Source: Candidatus Hodarchaeota archaeon (GTDB lineage Archaea; Asgardarchaeota; Heimdallarchaeia; Hodarchaeales; Hodarchaeaceae). Taken from it: a stretch of 24,661 bases of DNA. The notes under the pieces are model-generated. The model searched no databases, was not told the DNA's origin, and worked only from the letters and a program-made list of their open reading frames with translations. The stretch covers positions 1-24,661 of the forward strand of contig JAEOTU010000375.1 in assembly GCA_016839665.1 (NCBI GenBank). Direction: 5' to 3'. Below are positions 1 through 7,816 of this stretch, piece after piece. A program made the position numbers and the translations under genes. Numbering within the stretch: the first letter of the stretch is position 1; each line of letters begins with the position of its first letter.

Positions 1-1555
1 CTACAATGCTGTTATTAATTTTCAGATGTACAGGATCTTGAACATCACTTTGATCATCAGTTATATTAGCATAAAACTGTAAAGTGCCATTCTCGTAATC
101 TGTCACGTTATATTCATTGATTGTTGGGGAAATTATGTCTCCTAATAAAAAACGAAATGTTTCAGAAATTTGTATGTTATCCGCAATGTCCGCTGCTGTT
201 ATGTTATAAGTCACATTAACTGCACTTAAATCTTGTGCGGCTGTGTCATTGAAGTAATATGTTCCGTCTTTTGTGACCATGGTGTAGTTTTCTGATCTAT
301 AAAAAGAAGAACTATTGCTAGCTGTTAAACTAAGGTTGACAATAGCTATTGTACTAATATCAGAGACTTTTGCATGAAAAGTTTTATTAGAGGAGATAAA
401 TCCTATCTCTGAGATAATAGGTGGATCATTATCAATATATTCATCTATCGAAACCGTGAAATTAAAAAATGCTGATGTATTATAGGTGTGCTCTCCAGTA
501 ATATTAAGAAACGATAATGTATCATTTATTGAGTCTTCAAATACAACAGTAAGATTATAAGAACCATATGGAATATTTGAGAATGTAGATTGACCTGTTA
601 CTGTGGTATTTTGGCTATACATTAACCCAGCATTGTAGGCATCTGTGAGCTTTACCTCAGCATTGGGAACATCCTTGTTGTCCAAGTCTATAACATTGAC
701 GGTGATATCAGCACTACCATTGATATCATCGTATAAGATCCAACTTAGAGTTCTGTTCCACAAGTCCCACCCGTTCTGATTAAGTATGTCACCCTCAGTT
801 GCTCCCCAAAATGCCCTTCTTGCTGGAGCTGTTGAGTTCCAAGCTTGGTTTCCTTTTTCTACCACTACTAAAGTTCTTTCGTTTCCATGTTGGTCAGTTC
901 TTCGTGCAAGACTATCAATTTCACTTTCAGGGGGAATGCTACCGTATCCTTTTAAAAAGGAAATATCATCAGTTGTTGTATTGTAAACGGTGATTAAAGT
1001 ATCATTTATCTCATTTGTGGTAATGTAATGGTTAGAATTCATAATGTAAAGATTTTCGTCATTGAACTTTCCCTGACCAGAGGCAAGGTCAAATGTCCCA
1101 TATGTAAACCGTTCCATAATCAATATTGGTATCGTAGCATTAGCGAGTGTACTAACTTGATCTGTTAAGATTGAATCCGAAATTACAATTGCATCATAAT
1201 CGTCATAAATATAGGAGTTGTTACTGTCATGGTATGTTACGTTATATTTTAATGCTGAAGTCATATTCTCAAAAAAGGGCTGATCATAACTGGGATGAGG
1301 CGAAGAAGCATCTTCTACAATAAATAATATTTTCGGAGGGTTTAATGATTGAATAGAGAGAGAAGGAAGGAATCTTGTAGATTCTGGAGAATTATTTGTT
1401 TCAATTCCCTCGAATGATGTGATAGATGCCTTATTCCCATATGAAAAATTAAAATTGGCTAATTCGCTTTGAATAGCCCCAAAAAACACCGTACAAGTGA
1501 ATAAAAGAAGAAAAATTAGGATAGGGTGTGATTTCTTGTGTTTTATTTGATACAA
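1..1555 (-). CDS. Secreted multidomain surface protein, C-terminus cut off by window edge
   Basis: I translated this strand by hand: one frame stays open from a TTG at 1555 to base 1, at least 517 residues. The first 30 residues are a basic stretch (YQIKHKKSHP) followed by a hydrophobic core, a typical signal peptide. Residues about 75-265 alternate beta strands and helices (KILFIVED, YDAIVISDS, IPILIMER) like a glutamine-amidotransferase-like (GATase1/DUF4350-type) fold. Residues about 275-358 look like a carboxypeptidase-regulatory or Cna-B beta sandwich (ADITVNVIDLDNKDVPNAEV). The rest looks like Ig-like repeats rich in N-x-S/T sequons. TTG at 1555 has AGGT seven bases upstream; TTG at 1573 is an alternative without such a site. 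A TATA-like box at 1622-1629 fits. No catalytic role can be claimed; it is probably an exported surface or adhesion protein. Confidence 0.8.
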   Translation of the reverse strand, partial: MYQIKHKKSHPILIFLLLFTCTVFFGAIQSELANFNFSYGNKASITSFEGIETNNSPESTRFLPSLSIQSLNPPKILFIVEDASSPHPSYDQPFFENMTSALKYNVTYHDSNNSYIYDDYDAIVISDSILTDQVSTLANATIPILIMERFTYGTFDLASGQGKFNDENLYIMNSNHYITTNEINDTLITVYNTTTDDISFLKGYGSIPPESEIDSLARRTDQHGNERTLVVVEKGNQAWNSTAPARRAFWGATEGDILNQNGWDLWNRTLSWILYDDINGSADITVNVIDLDNKDVPNAEVKLTDAYNAGLMYSQNTTVTGQSTFSNIPYGSYNLTVVFEDSINDTLSFLNITGEHTYNTSAFFNFTVSIDEYIDNDPPIISEIGFISSNKTFHAKVSDISTIAIVNLSLTASNSSSFYRSENYTMVTKDGTYYFNDTAAQDLSAVNVTYNITAADIADNIQISETFRFLLGDIISPTINEYNVTDYENGTLQFYANITDDQSDVQDPVHLKINNSIV

Positions 1556-1621
1556 ATTAGATGACCTACCCAATGAAGAAAAAGTGATTTGAGACGATGT
1601 AAGTAATTATTCATGCTGAAC

Positions 1622-1629
1622 TATATAAA
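1622..1629 (-). promoter_or_regulatory. TATA-like box of the left-edge surface protein gene
   Basis: On the minus strand this reads TTTATATA. It lies 67 bases before the TTG at 1555 and 49 before the TTG at 1573. An archaeal transcript would start about 25 bases downstream, near 1597, leaving a short leader. Confidence 0.5.
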
Positions 1630-1669
1630 TAGTTACTAAATTTTGTATTCGCATATCCGAAATTCTGAT

Positions 1670-3451
1670 TTATCTACTTCTTACCTCTTCGAGCAATGAT
1701 CTCATCTCATTTAATCCCATTTGCCAAAATTCTTTTGTTGTCAAATCCATTCCCATTTCTTTGACTAATTCCAGGGGAGATTTGGATGACCCAGCGGCAA
1801 GAAAGGCTTTAAATTTAGGTTTAAAAGAATCCCCCTCGCTTTTAAATTTATTATATAATGCCAGAACTATTAATTCTGCAAAAACATAAGGATAATTATA
1901 AAATCGTAAATCTATTCGGAAGTAATGCGGTTTCCACATCCAATCGTACTTTTGTTGGGGTAAAAATTCGATCGAATCTCCAAAGTAATCCTTTCTAGAC
2001 TTGAAAAAAAGATCCGAAATTTTTTCTGTTGTAAGGTATTCTCCTGCTTCAATGGCACTGTATAAGCTTTTTTCGAATTGTATCCGTGACCCTACTTCAA
2101 ATATTGATATTGCTAGATCTTCTAAGTGATTATATAAAACCGTACGTTTCTGTTGCTCATCAGTACTTTCTTTCATTTTATCTATTAACAGAAATCGAAC
2201 AAATTCTGAGGCACATTCAGCAATACAGAATGAAATTTCTCGATTCAAATGAGTTTGTGCTTCTAGCATCAAATACCCGTGTATTGCATGACCCATCTCA
2301 TGTGCTAATGTACTTAGATCATCGAATGTTTCATTATACGATTGCAATATAAAACATTCGTTAGTATATTCGTTCATGTCACAAAATGCTCCTCCTCTTT
2401 TGCCTTTCCTTGGAGAAGCATCTATATGATTTTCCTCGAACATTTTGTCTGCAATTTTTCCGAATTCTTCATCAAAATTATTTAGAATTCCAGTGACTAT
2501 TTCTTTTGCTTTCTCCCAAGGTATTTTCTGAGATCCTTCTCCATGTTGAGGAATCGGTGCCCAAAGGTCTTCACCCAACAATTTTTTAGTTCCTAATTTC
2601 GAAGCTTTTAATTCTAAGAACTGATGGAAAATGTCTAAATTCTCCTCTATTACTGCAATTAGGTTATCTACCATTTGTTGCGTAATATCATTGAAAATTA
2701 GACTGGAAGACATTGTGTCATAATTTCTACGCTTAGCCATGGTTACATGATTACTACAAATGTTTCGTAGAGCAGCTGAAAATACGTCGCCATCTACTTT
2801 CAACGCATCCATAACTGCTAGTATGACATTTTTCCGATTGGTTCTATCAGGTGATCGTAAGAATCCTTGGGCTTCACTCCAAAAGAAGTCTCGCTCCTTC
2901 TTATCGATAGTTGTCGTAAATTTTTTACTTCCCAGCCACTGAGCTCGAAATTGTGACCAAGCTATTACTCCATTCAGGTCTTTTTCGAGGATTAACTGTT
3001 CTTCTCTTTCAGATAGCATGTGTTTCTGTTTTCTTAGAACTCTCTCTAAATAGTGCCCATAGATTTCTAAACTTGGTGATTCTAATAGTTCTGTTTTGTT
3101 ATCCAAAAGTTTACCTAATTCTATTTTAACAAAAGCGATTTTTTTCTTAATTTCTAAGTTAAAATTTCTTGTTAAATTCAATAACTTCAATGCTTCTTCA
3201 TTAGTTTGATCTGCAGCATTCTTTAATTCGCTGTAATATAATAATCCTTCTACTTTTGTAATTAAACTTTCCATTCGTGTAAACAAACCAAGAAGATCAT
3301 CGTCGGATGTATCAATTGAGTCGATTTGTCCACGATAGTCTTTTTCAATCAGCTCTGCTTCGTTTCGAGCTTGTTGAATAGTCTGCTGAACTTCGTCATC
3401 ATCTTTAAAGATAAGGGTTAGATCCCATGCAATTTCCTTTGATTTTTCCAT
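1670..3451 (-). CDS. M3 family oligoendopeptidase (PepF-like zinc metallopeptidase)
   Basis: A 593-residue cytosolic zinc peptidase, expected to cleave short peptides. The zinc site is visible: HEMGH at residues 384-388 and a third ligand Glu412 in IAECASEF, with the spacing usual for family M3. The preceding RKGKRGGAFC (about 349-357) and the C-terminal FYNYPY segment (about 517-522) are typical of the PepF/oligoendopeptidase F group, whose members are also about 600 residues. The frame is open to an ATG at 3610, but I chose ATG 3451 because family members begin just before the W-D-L-T segment and the longer version would run over the start of the divergent hydrolase. There is no signal peptide. 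The role is probably peptide recycling. Confidence 0.93.
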   Translation of the reverse strand: MEKSKEIAWDLTLIFKDDDEVQQTIQQARNEAELIEKDYRGQIDSIDTSDDDLLGLFTRMESLITKVEGLLYYSELKNAADQTNEEALKLLNLTRNFNLEIKKKIAFVKIELGKLLDNKTELLESPSLEIYGHYLERVLRKQKHMLSEREEQLILEKDLNGVIAWSQFRAQWLGSKKFTTTIDKKERDFFWSEAQGFLRSPDRTNRKNVILAVMDALKVDGDVFSAALRNICSNHVTMAKRRNYDTMSSSLIFNDITQQMVDNLIAVIEENLDIFHQFLELKASKLGTKKLLGEDLWAPIPQHGEGSQKIPWEKAKEIVTGILNNFDEEFGKIADKMFEENHIDASPRKGKRGGAFCDMNEYTNECFILQSYNETFDDLSTLAHEMGHAIHGYLMLEAQTHLNREISFCIAECASEFVRFLLIDKMKESTDEQQKRTVLYNHLEDLAISIFEVGSRIQFEKSLYSAIEAGEYLTTEKISDLFFKSRKDYFGDSIEFLPQQKYDWMWKPHYFRIDLRFYNYPYVFAELIVLALYNKFKSEGDSFKPKFKAFLAAGSSKSPLELVKEMGMDLTTKEFWQMGLNEMRSLLEEVRSR

Positions 3452-3593
3452 TTTAAACACTATTTTCAGTGATTGATAACAATGAACAGGTTGAAAACTA
3501 CTAATATCTGACATTCTTTTGATTATTGTAACAAATCGGTCGAAAGAAGAAAAAATTAATATTTTTTTACAATCTATCAAATTTTCGATAAAA

Positions 3594-4484
3594 ATGCCAA
3601 CCATTCGCACACCAGAAGACCGATTTACAAATCTAGCTGATTTTCCATTCCCCCCTCATTATATTGAAGTGGGAGGAATGCGAATTCATTATATAGATGA
3701 GGGAAAAAGTGAGGAAGTAATATTATGTTTACATGGAGAACCTACTTGGAGTTATCTGTACCGTAAGATGATTCCTATATTTGTTAAAGGAAGATATCGT
3801 GTTGTTGTACCAGACTTCATTGGATTTGGTCGTTCGGATAAATTTACAACACTAGAGGAATATACATTTACAATGTTCAAGAATATGCTGATCGAGTTCA
3901 TCAAGGTATTAGATTTAAACCAAATAACGGTGGTCGTTCAAGATTGGGGGGGATTGATTGGTTTAAATGTAGTGGGGGAAATCCCAGATCAGTTTGCCCG
4001 CTTAGTTATCATGAACACAGGATTACCTTCTGGTAGATCTGCAAATGACGCTTTTTTGAGCTGGAGAGAATTTGTCAAAAATACTCCTGATTTACCCATC
4101 GGCCAGATAATCCAGATGGCTACTGTTACTGAAGTGACTCCTGAATTCCTTGCTGCATATGAGGCACCATTTCCAGATAGTTCATATAAAGCAGGAGCTA
4201 GAGCTTGGCCATTACTAGTTCCTATTCATCCTGAAGACCCTGTTGCTGCAGAAATGTCACAAGCGAGAGAAAATCTAAAAAAATGGAAAAAACCAGCGCT
4301 TGTGATGTTTTCAGACAAGGATCCAATAACCAGAGGAGGAGATAAATTCTTTAGGAACCTCATTCCAAGTGCCCAAAACCAACCAGAGATTATCATTAAA
4401 GGTGCTGGACATTTTCTTCAGGAAGACAAAGGCGAGGAAATTGCACAACATATCCTAAAATTTATTTCAAGGACTCCTATGTAA
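3594..4484 (+). CDS. Haloalkane dehalogenase-like alpha/beta hydrolase
   Basis: A 296-residue alpha/beta hydrolase with the full haloalkane dehalogenase signature. It has HGEPTWSYLYRKM (47-59, oxyanion Glu49), DFIGFGRSDK (74-83), the nucleophile in VQDWGG (Asp117, halide-binding Trp118), a candidate cap Trp157, an acid at Asp241 or Asp243 (FSDKDP) and the base His273 in GAGHFLQED. An acid after strand 7 plus VQDWGG suits the DhlA-like subfamily (HLD-I). The family hydrolyses carbon-halogen bonds of haloalkanes, although close relatives can act on other small esters or epoxides, so the substrate is inferred. An in-frame ATG at 3519 would add 25 lysine-rich residues not seen in the family, so I use ATG 3594. 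The stop lies 5 bases from the convergent flavoprotein gene. Confidence 0.85.
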   Translation: MPTIRTPEDRFTNLADFPFPPHYIEVGGMRIHYIDEGKSEEVILCLHGEPTWSYLYRKMIPIFVKGRYRVVVPDFIGFGRSDKFTTLEEYTFTMFKNMLIEFIKVLDLNQITVVVQDWGGLIGLNVVGEIPDQFARLVIMNTGLPSGRSANDAFLSWREFVKNTPDLPIGQIIQMATVTEVTPEFLAAYEAPFPDSSYKAGARAWPLLVPIHPEDPVAAEMSQARENLKKWKKPALVMFSDKDPITRGGDKFFRNLIPSAQNQPEIIIKGAGHFLQEDKGEEIAQHILKFISRTPM

Positions 4485-4489
4485 GCTTA

Positions 4490-4981
4490 CTACAATGAGA
4501 TATTCACAGTCTTTTGCTTCTTTCCACTCATATATTCAATATCAATTCTTCCAATGGTCACTTTGGCAACTGACTTTTCTTTGAGCTGGCTTTCTATAAC
4601 TGTGTTAGGATCTTGATCGAGTTTCTGAATCATGTTAATCAAGGCTAGCTTTTTCTCTTCTAAATCTTGAATAATTGTGACTTTCCCCTTAAACTGCGTC
4701 GTTGCATAGAGGTGATCACAAGCACCCTGAACGTAACCATGATCGAGAATCGCTTGTCCCCAGACATTGTTATTTACAGATAAATAATCGATTTTCTTAC
4801 CTTCAGTAGCACAATGAAAAAAGATAGTATTTTGCATTGGATCATAGCCATGACTTAGTGTAGCTAGATAGGGTTGATTATCCATGCACATAGCAATAGT
4901 AACGTATTGAGCAGTCTGAAGGATTCTTTTCATTTCATCTATGTTCTCAATAGCTTTTTCTTTTCGTCTAATATCTCTCAT
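4490..4981 (-). CDS. NimA-like FMN-binding split-barrel flavoprotein (pyridoxamine 5'-phosphate oxidase superfamily)
   Basis: A 163-residue protein of the FMN split-barrel fold. The pattern of RRKEKAIENIDEMKRIL, AQYVTIAM, QPYLATLSHGYD, FFHCATEGKKIDYL and NNNVWGQ is that of the NimA/Pyridox_ox_2 group. Members bind FMN, usually as dimers, and the named ones reduce nitroimidazoles, but most are uncharacterised oxidoreductases. ATG 4981 starts directly before the conserved RRKEKAI segment, so the start is likely right. The length matches the family. It converges on the dehalogenase-like gene; the shared 10-base palindrome at 4481-4490 overlaps the end of both genes. Confidence 0.8.
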   Translation of the reverse strand: MRDIRRKEKAIENIDEMKRILQTAQYVTIAMCMDNQPYLATLSHGYDPMQNTIFFHCATEGKKIDYLSVNNNVWGQAILDHGYVQGACDHLYATTQFKGKVTIIQDLEEKKLALINMIQKLDQDPNTVIESQLKEKSVAKVTIGRIDIEYMSGKKQKTVNISL

Positions 4982-5189
4982 AATATCATTACCTATTCAA
5001 AAGAAGCATTATTGCAATTGGGAGAGGTTTAAAGTGAAAAATGAAGAATATATTTGATTAAGAGCGAATATTGCATTTGATGTAATAAGATCTTGTACTA
5101 TGAAGGTTTATCCTACTGATGCCATCTTAAGTTTAAGTACGAAAGAATATTAAATTAATAATTTTAAGAGGCATTTAGGAGCTTCATGA

Positions 5190-5513
5190 ATGGACAAAAC
5201 TCTCCAAGAAATCACTAGAAGGATCATTGAAGAAGCTGATCCTGATAAAATTGTTCTTTTCGGATCTCGAGCTAGAAATCTTCATAGACACTCGAGTGAC
5301 TATGATATCTGCATAATAAAACAAGGACTTTTCCATAAACGGAAATTGAGGAAGAAAATTTATTCAAAGTTATTTGGAGTAGGCGCATCAGTAGATTTAA
5401 TTATAGAAACACCAGAAAAATTTAGTGAATTGAAATCCAAGTCATTTTTAATATATGCTGAAATAGAAAGGCACGGAGAGGTGATCTATGAAAAACAAAA
5501 AGTTCGTGCTTGA
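5190..5513 (+). CDS. MNT-type minimal nucleotidyltransferase
   Basis: A 107-residue minimal nucleotidyltransferase of the DNA polymerase beta superfamily. The core reads VLFGSRARN (22-30) then SSDYDICII (35-43): Gly25-Ser26 plus the metal-binding Asp37 and Asp39, with the third Asp69 in ASVDLII. All catalytic residues are present, so it is probably active. In characterised MntA/HepT pairs this enzyme adds AMP to the HEPN partner and so blocks it. AGGAG at 5177-5181, eight bases before the ATG, supports the start. The HEPN gene begins 26 bases before this gene ends, so the two are co-transcribed. Whether this is a toxin-antitoxin or housekeeping pair is open. Confidence 0.88.
   Translation: MDKTLQEITRRIIEEADPDKIVLFGSRARNLHRHSSDYDICIIKQGLFHKRKLRKKIYSKLFGVGASVDLIIETPEKFSELKSKSFLIYAEIERHGEVIYEKQKVRA
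5476..5486 (+). promoter_or_regulatory. Strong ribosome binding site for the HEPN gene
   Basis: GAGAGGTGATC sits inside the end of the MNT gene just before ATG 5488. It is a near-perfect match to the 16S anti-SD sequence and fixes the HEPN start, giving coupled translation of the pair. Confidence 0.75.
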
Positions 5514-5889
5514 ATGGATTAAGAGAGCGAAGAGCAATTTAGAAAGAGCTAAAGCTGGTCAAGTTTCTAAAGATATATTATTTGAAGATCTTTGTTTTGA
5601 TTGCCAACAATCCGTAGAGAAAGCCCTGAAAGCTTTATTAATGAGCCAAGATGTGGATTTCCCACTGACTCATTCTATTGGAAGACTTCTCGAACTGGTC
5701 GAATCAATAGGAATTGAAATACCTGAAGCCGTTCTCCAAGCAGCTGAATTAACGGAATATGCTGTCAGTGCGAGATATCCTGGTGAATTAGAAGAATTAG
5801 GACAACAGGAATATAAAGAGGCAATAGAAAAAGCAATTAAAACTTTTGAATGGGTAAAGAAAATCATCGAAATTGAAGTTCCTGATTAA
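5488..5889 (+). CDS. HEPN domain protein, partner of the MNT enzyme
   Basis: A 133-residue helical HEPN protein of the PF05168 type. The diagnostic core is CFDCQQSVEKALKALL (about 36-51), then LTHSIGRLLEL (about 59-69), and the late YAVSARYPGE (about 94-103) seen in MNT-linked members. The RNase motif R-x4-6-H of toxic HEPN proteins is not evident; this branch often lacks it. The role may therefore be substrate binding for the nucleotidyltransferase rather than RNA cleavage. It overlaps the MNT gene by 26 bases and is followed by a bidirectional terminator. Confidence 0.85.
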   Translation: MKNKKFVLEWIKRAKSNLERAKAGQVSKDILFEDLCFDCQQSVEKALKALLMSQDVDFPLTHSIGRLLELVESIGIEIPEAVLQAAELTEYAVSARYPGELEELGQQEYKEAIEKAIKTFEWVKKIIEIEVPD

Positions 5890-5932
5890 TAACTATCACA
5901 GATACAGCTAAATCGGAGTTACAAGAAATAAA

Positions 5933-5962
5933 AGCCCCCAGAAATTTATGGGGCTCATTTTT
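5933..5962. terminator. Bidirectional hairpin terminator between convergent genes
   Basis: AGCCCC (5933-5938) pairs with GGGGCT (5950-5955) across an 11-base loop. CATTTTT follows on the plus strand and TTTATTTCTT follows on the minus strand. It lies between the HEPN stop (5889) and the beta-helix protein stop (5986) and can serve both. The GC-rich stem stands out in an AT-rich spacer. Confidence 0.65.
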
Positions 5963-5985
5963 CAGGATCTTTGGAGAATAAAACA

Positions 5986-7524
5986 TTAGGAACGATATCT
6001 TTGTTTTTTAAATTTTAGATAGAATAATACTGAGATGGCTGTTGCAGCTATCCCTAAGTCCAATCCTGGACTTGTAGTGCTAGCAGTTTTAACAGGATTA
6101 TTTTGGATTGTAAAACGTTCATCTGAAACATCTTCGACTGATAATCCGTTGGAACACTCTGCAACGATTTTTAATTGATAATCTCCATCTGTTGGACTTG
6201 TGGAGGTATCCCATTCATAAGATGTCGTCGTCAAATCTTTGGCAAGTAGGTCCCACATATCGCCAGAGTCGGAGTAATAGATTGTATAATCAACCTCATG
6301 ACCAGAAAAATCAATCGCAGGACTCCAAACAATCTCTATTGTACCATTGTAAGTTGTTCGGTTATTGGGACTAAGAACTCTTGGAACCGATAGGATATGT
6401 AGGTCAAGATCATTGGGAGTGCTTAATGGATGAGGATCAAAAGTTTCGTATGGTATGTACTCCTCTAAAGCAGTGATGAATGCTTCTCCCTCAATTTTAT
6501 ATTGATTTGCAGTGCCTAGATCACTCCAATAATTCTTAGAAAAGTCGCTATCAGAATCGTTGAACACATACACTTGAGAGAGGCTGCCTTTATTATTAAT
6601 GATGTAGTGATTATTGCCAATAAAGTTATTACCATTCACAACAGCTTTCTGGGTGTATCTAAACAAAAGACCGTTGTCTAGATTGTTATAAATTGTGTTA
6701 TTAGAGATGATGTGGTTATTGCCGTATAAAACAATACCATCCTTGTTATTGTTGACAGTATTCTCTGTAATAGTAAAGTTGGACGAAAAATCAACTTCAA
6801 TACCACTGTAGGTGTTCCCATAAACTGTATTATTGTGAATAATTGCTTCATGACATCCAATATTGAAGAAAGTATCAAGAGTGTCATTGGTATTAGGTGT
6901 ATCATCCTCACTTAGCGCTTGAAATTGAATACCATGAACCCGATTGTTATAAACAACATTTTCTTCAACAACTGTGTTATTGGAATTACTGATAAGTACC
7001 CCACGATAACTACAATTATAGATTGTATTAGATGATATTGTGTTGTTATTTGAATGATCTAACTCTATTCCAACCCATTGACAATCATAGATAGTATTAT
7101 CTTTGATAAAATTACCTTCAGATGATTCTAAGTAAATACCATAATACTCTGCAACAATATTATTAATCGTATTACCACTAATATGAACATTAGTAACATT
7201 AGATAGAGCTATTCCCCAGTTTATTTGTTCTAAGACACAATTAGTTATTTTGAATGGAATATCAGTGTTTTTGATAGCTATTGACACATTGCAGTTGGTT
7301 ATCGAATAGCCATCAATCAGATAGGGGTTTTCTTCCGTACCACTGCCTAACCAACCTTCTACACTGGCCTGATTAATCAAATCATTATTACCATCAATGG
7401 AGATAGGATTATGATTTGTTTGTTGTTCATTATTAGACCCTATGAGAGGTATAATTGAAATAATTATTCCTAAAATTAGTGTTGTAAGTATAATTAACTG
7501 GAATGCTTTTTTGGTCTTCATCAT
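5986..7524 (-). CDS. Secreted right-handed beta-helix surface protein (NosD-like) with C-terminal anchor
   Basis: A 512-residue exported protein. Residues about 1-28 are a signal peptide (KTKKAFQ then a long Ile/Leu core). Residues about 55-325 are parallel beta-helix repeats of about 22-24 residues built on N-T-I-Y-N and G-I-x-L motifs, as in NosD and PbH1 proteins. Residues about 375-475 look like an Ig or fibronectin-like domain (PRVLSPNNRT to DERFTIQNN), and residues about 484-504 are a hydrophobic anchor followed by KFKKQRYRS. Many N-x-S/T sequons suggest glycosylation. Beta-helix proteins bind or cleave polysaccharides, but no catalytic residues can be assigned, so I take it as a surface binding protein. 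The ATG at 7524 (MMKTKK) suits the signal peptide. A promoter lies upstream at 7579-7605. Confidence 0.87.
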   Translation of the reverse strand: MMKTKKAFQLIILTTLILGIIISIIPLIGSNNEQQTNHNPISIDGNNDLINQASVEGWLGSGTEENPYLIDGYSITNCNVSIAIKNTDIPFKITNCVLEQINWGIALSNVTNVHISGNTINNIVAEYYGIYLESSEGNFIKDNTIYDCQWVGIELDHSNNNTISSNTIYNCSYRGVLISNSNNTVVEENVVYNNRVHGIQFQALSEDDTPNTNDTLDTFFNIGCHEAIIHNNTVYGNTYSGIEVDFSSNFTITENTVNNNKDGIVLYGNNHIISNNTIYNNLDNGLLFRYTQKAVVNGNNFIGNNHYIINNKGSLSQVYVFNDSDSDFSKNYWSDLGTANQYKIEGEAFITALEEYIPYETFDPHPLSTPNDLDLHILSVPRVLSPNNRTTYNGTIEIVWSPAIDFSGHEVDYTIYYSDSGDMWDLLAKDLTTTSYEWDTSTSPTDGDYQLKIVAECSNGLSVEDVSDERFTIQNNPVKTASTTSPGLDLGIAATAISVLFYLKFKKQRYRS

Positions 7525-7578
7525 TTCTTCAACCCTTCAATTTAGTTTAATACTGGTTATTATTGAGAATTATCAGAG

Positions 7579-7586
7579 TATATAAA
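7579..7586 (-). promoter_or_regulatory. TATA-like box of the beta-helix surface protein gene
   Basis: It reads TTTATATA on the minus strand, 55 bases before ATG 7524. A transcript start near 7554 would give a leader of about 30 bases. Confidence 0.6.
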
Positions 7587-7587
7587 T

Positions 7588-7605
7588 GTTGCGCATAGTT
7601 GCGCA
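7588..7605. promoter_or_regulatory. Tandem GTTGCGCA repeat next to the TATA box, likely operator
   Basis: GTTGCGCA occurs at 7588-7595 and again at 7598-7605, exactly 10 bases apart (one helical turn). Each copy holds the palindrome TGCGCA. The pair abuts the upstream side of the TATA-like box, where the BRE and activators or repressors bind in archaea. GC-rich repeats stand out in this AT-rich spacer. A regulator site is inferred. Confidence 0.45.
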
Positions 7606-7816
7606 CCGTTAAACAAACCTTAAAAAAGGTCTATATTCATCACATTAATAATACAGTTGAAAGGAATTTGGTTTCTGTTTAAAATTAACAGTAATAAAAA
7701 GGTTAGCATAGGAGAACCATACACTGAAACTAGCGAAATTACAGTTAATTTCAAGAAATTCAACTTGTGCCATCTAACATGCGAATTATTTTATTGTATT
7801 TATCATTGAACAAGAT

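Noticed and set aside
786..993. Two short plus-strand frames at the left edge
   Set aside because: Both lie opposite the continuous minus-strand frame of the secreted protein, which shows coherent domains.
3519..3593. N-terminal extension of the dehalogenase-like protein from the ATG at 3519
   Set aside because: Its 25 residues are low-complexity and lysine-rich and lie in the divergent promoter region; family members begin close to the residues after ATG 3594.
1670..3610. Longer M3 peptidase from the ATG at 3610
   Set aside because: The 53 extra residues do not look like the family N-terminus and overlap the divergent hydrolase start at 3594; ATG 3451 fits family length.
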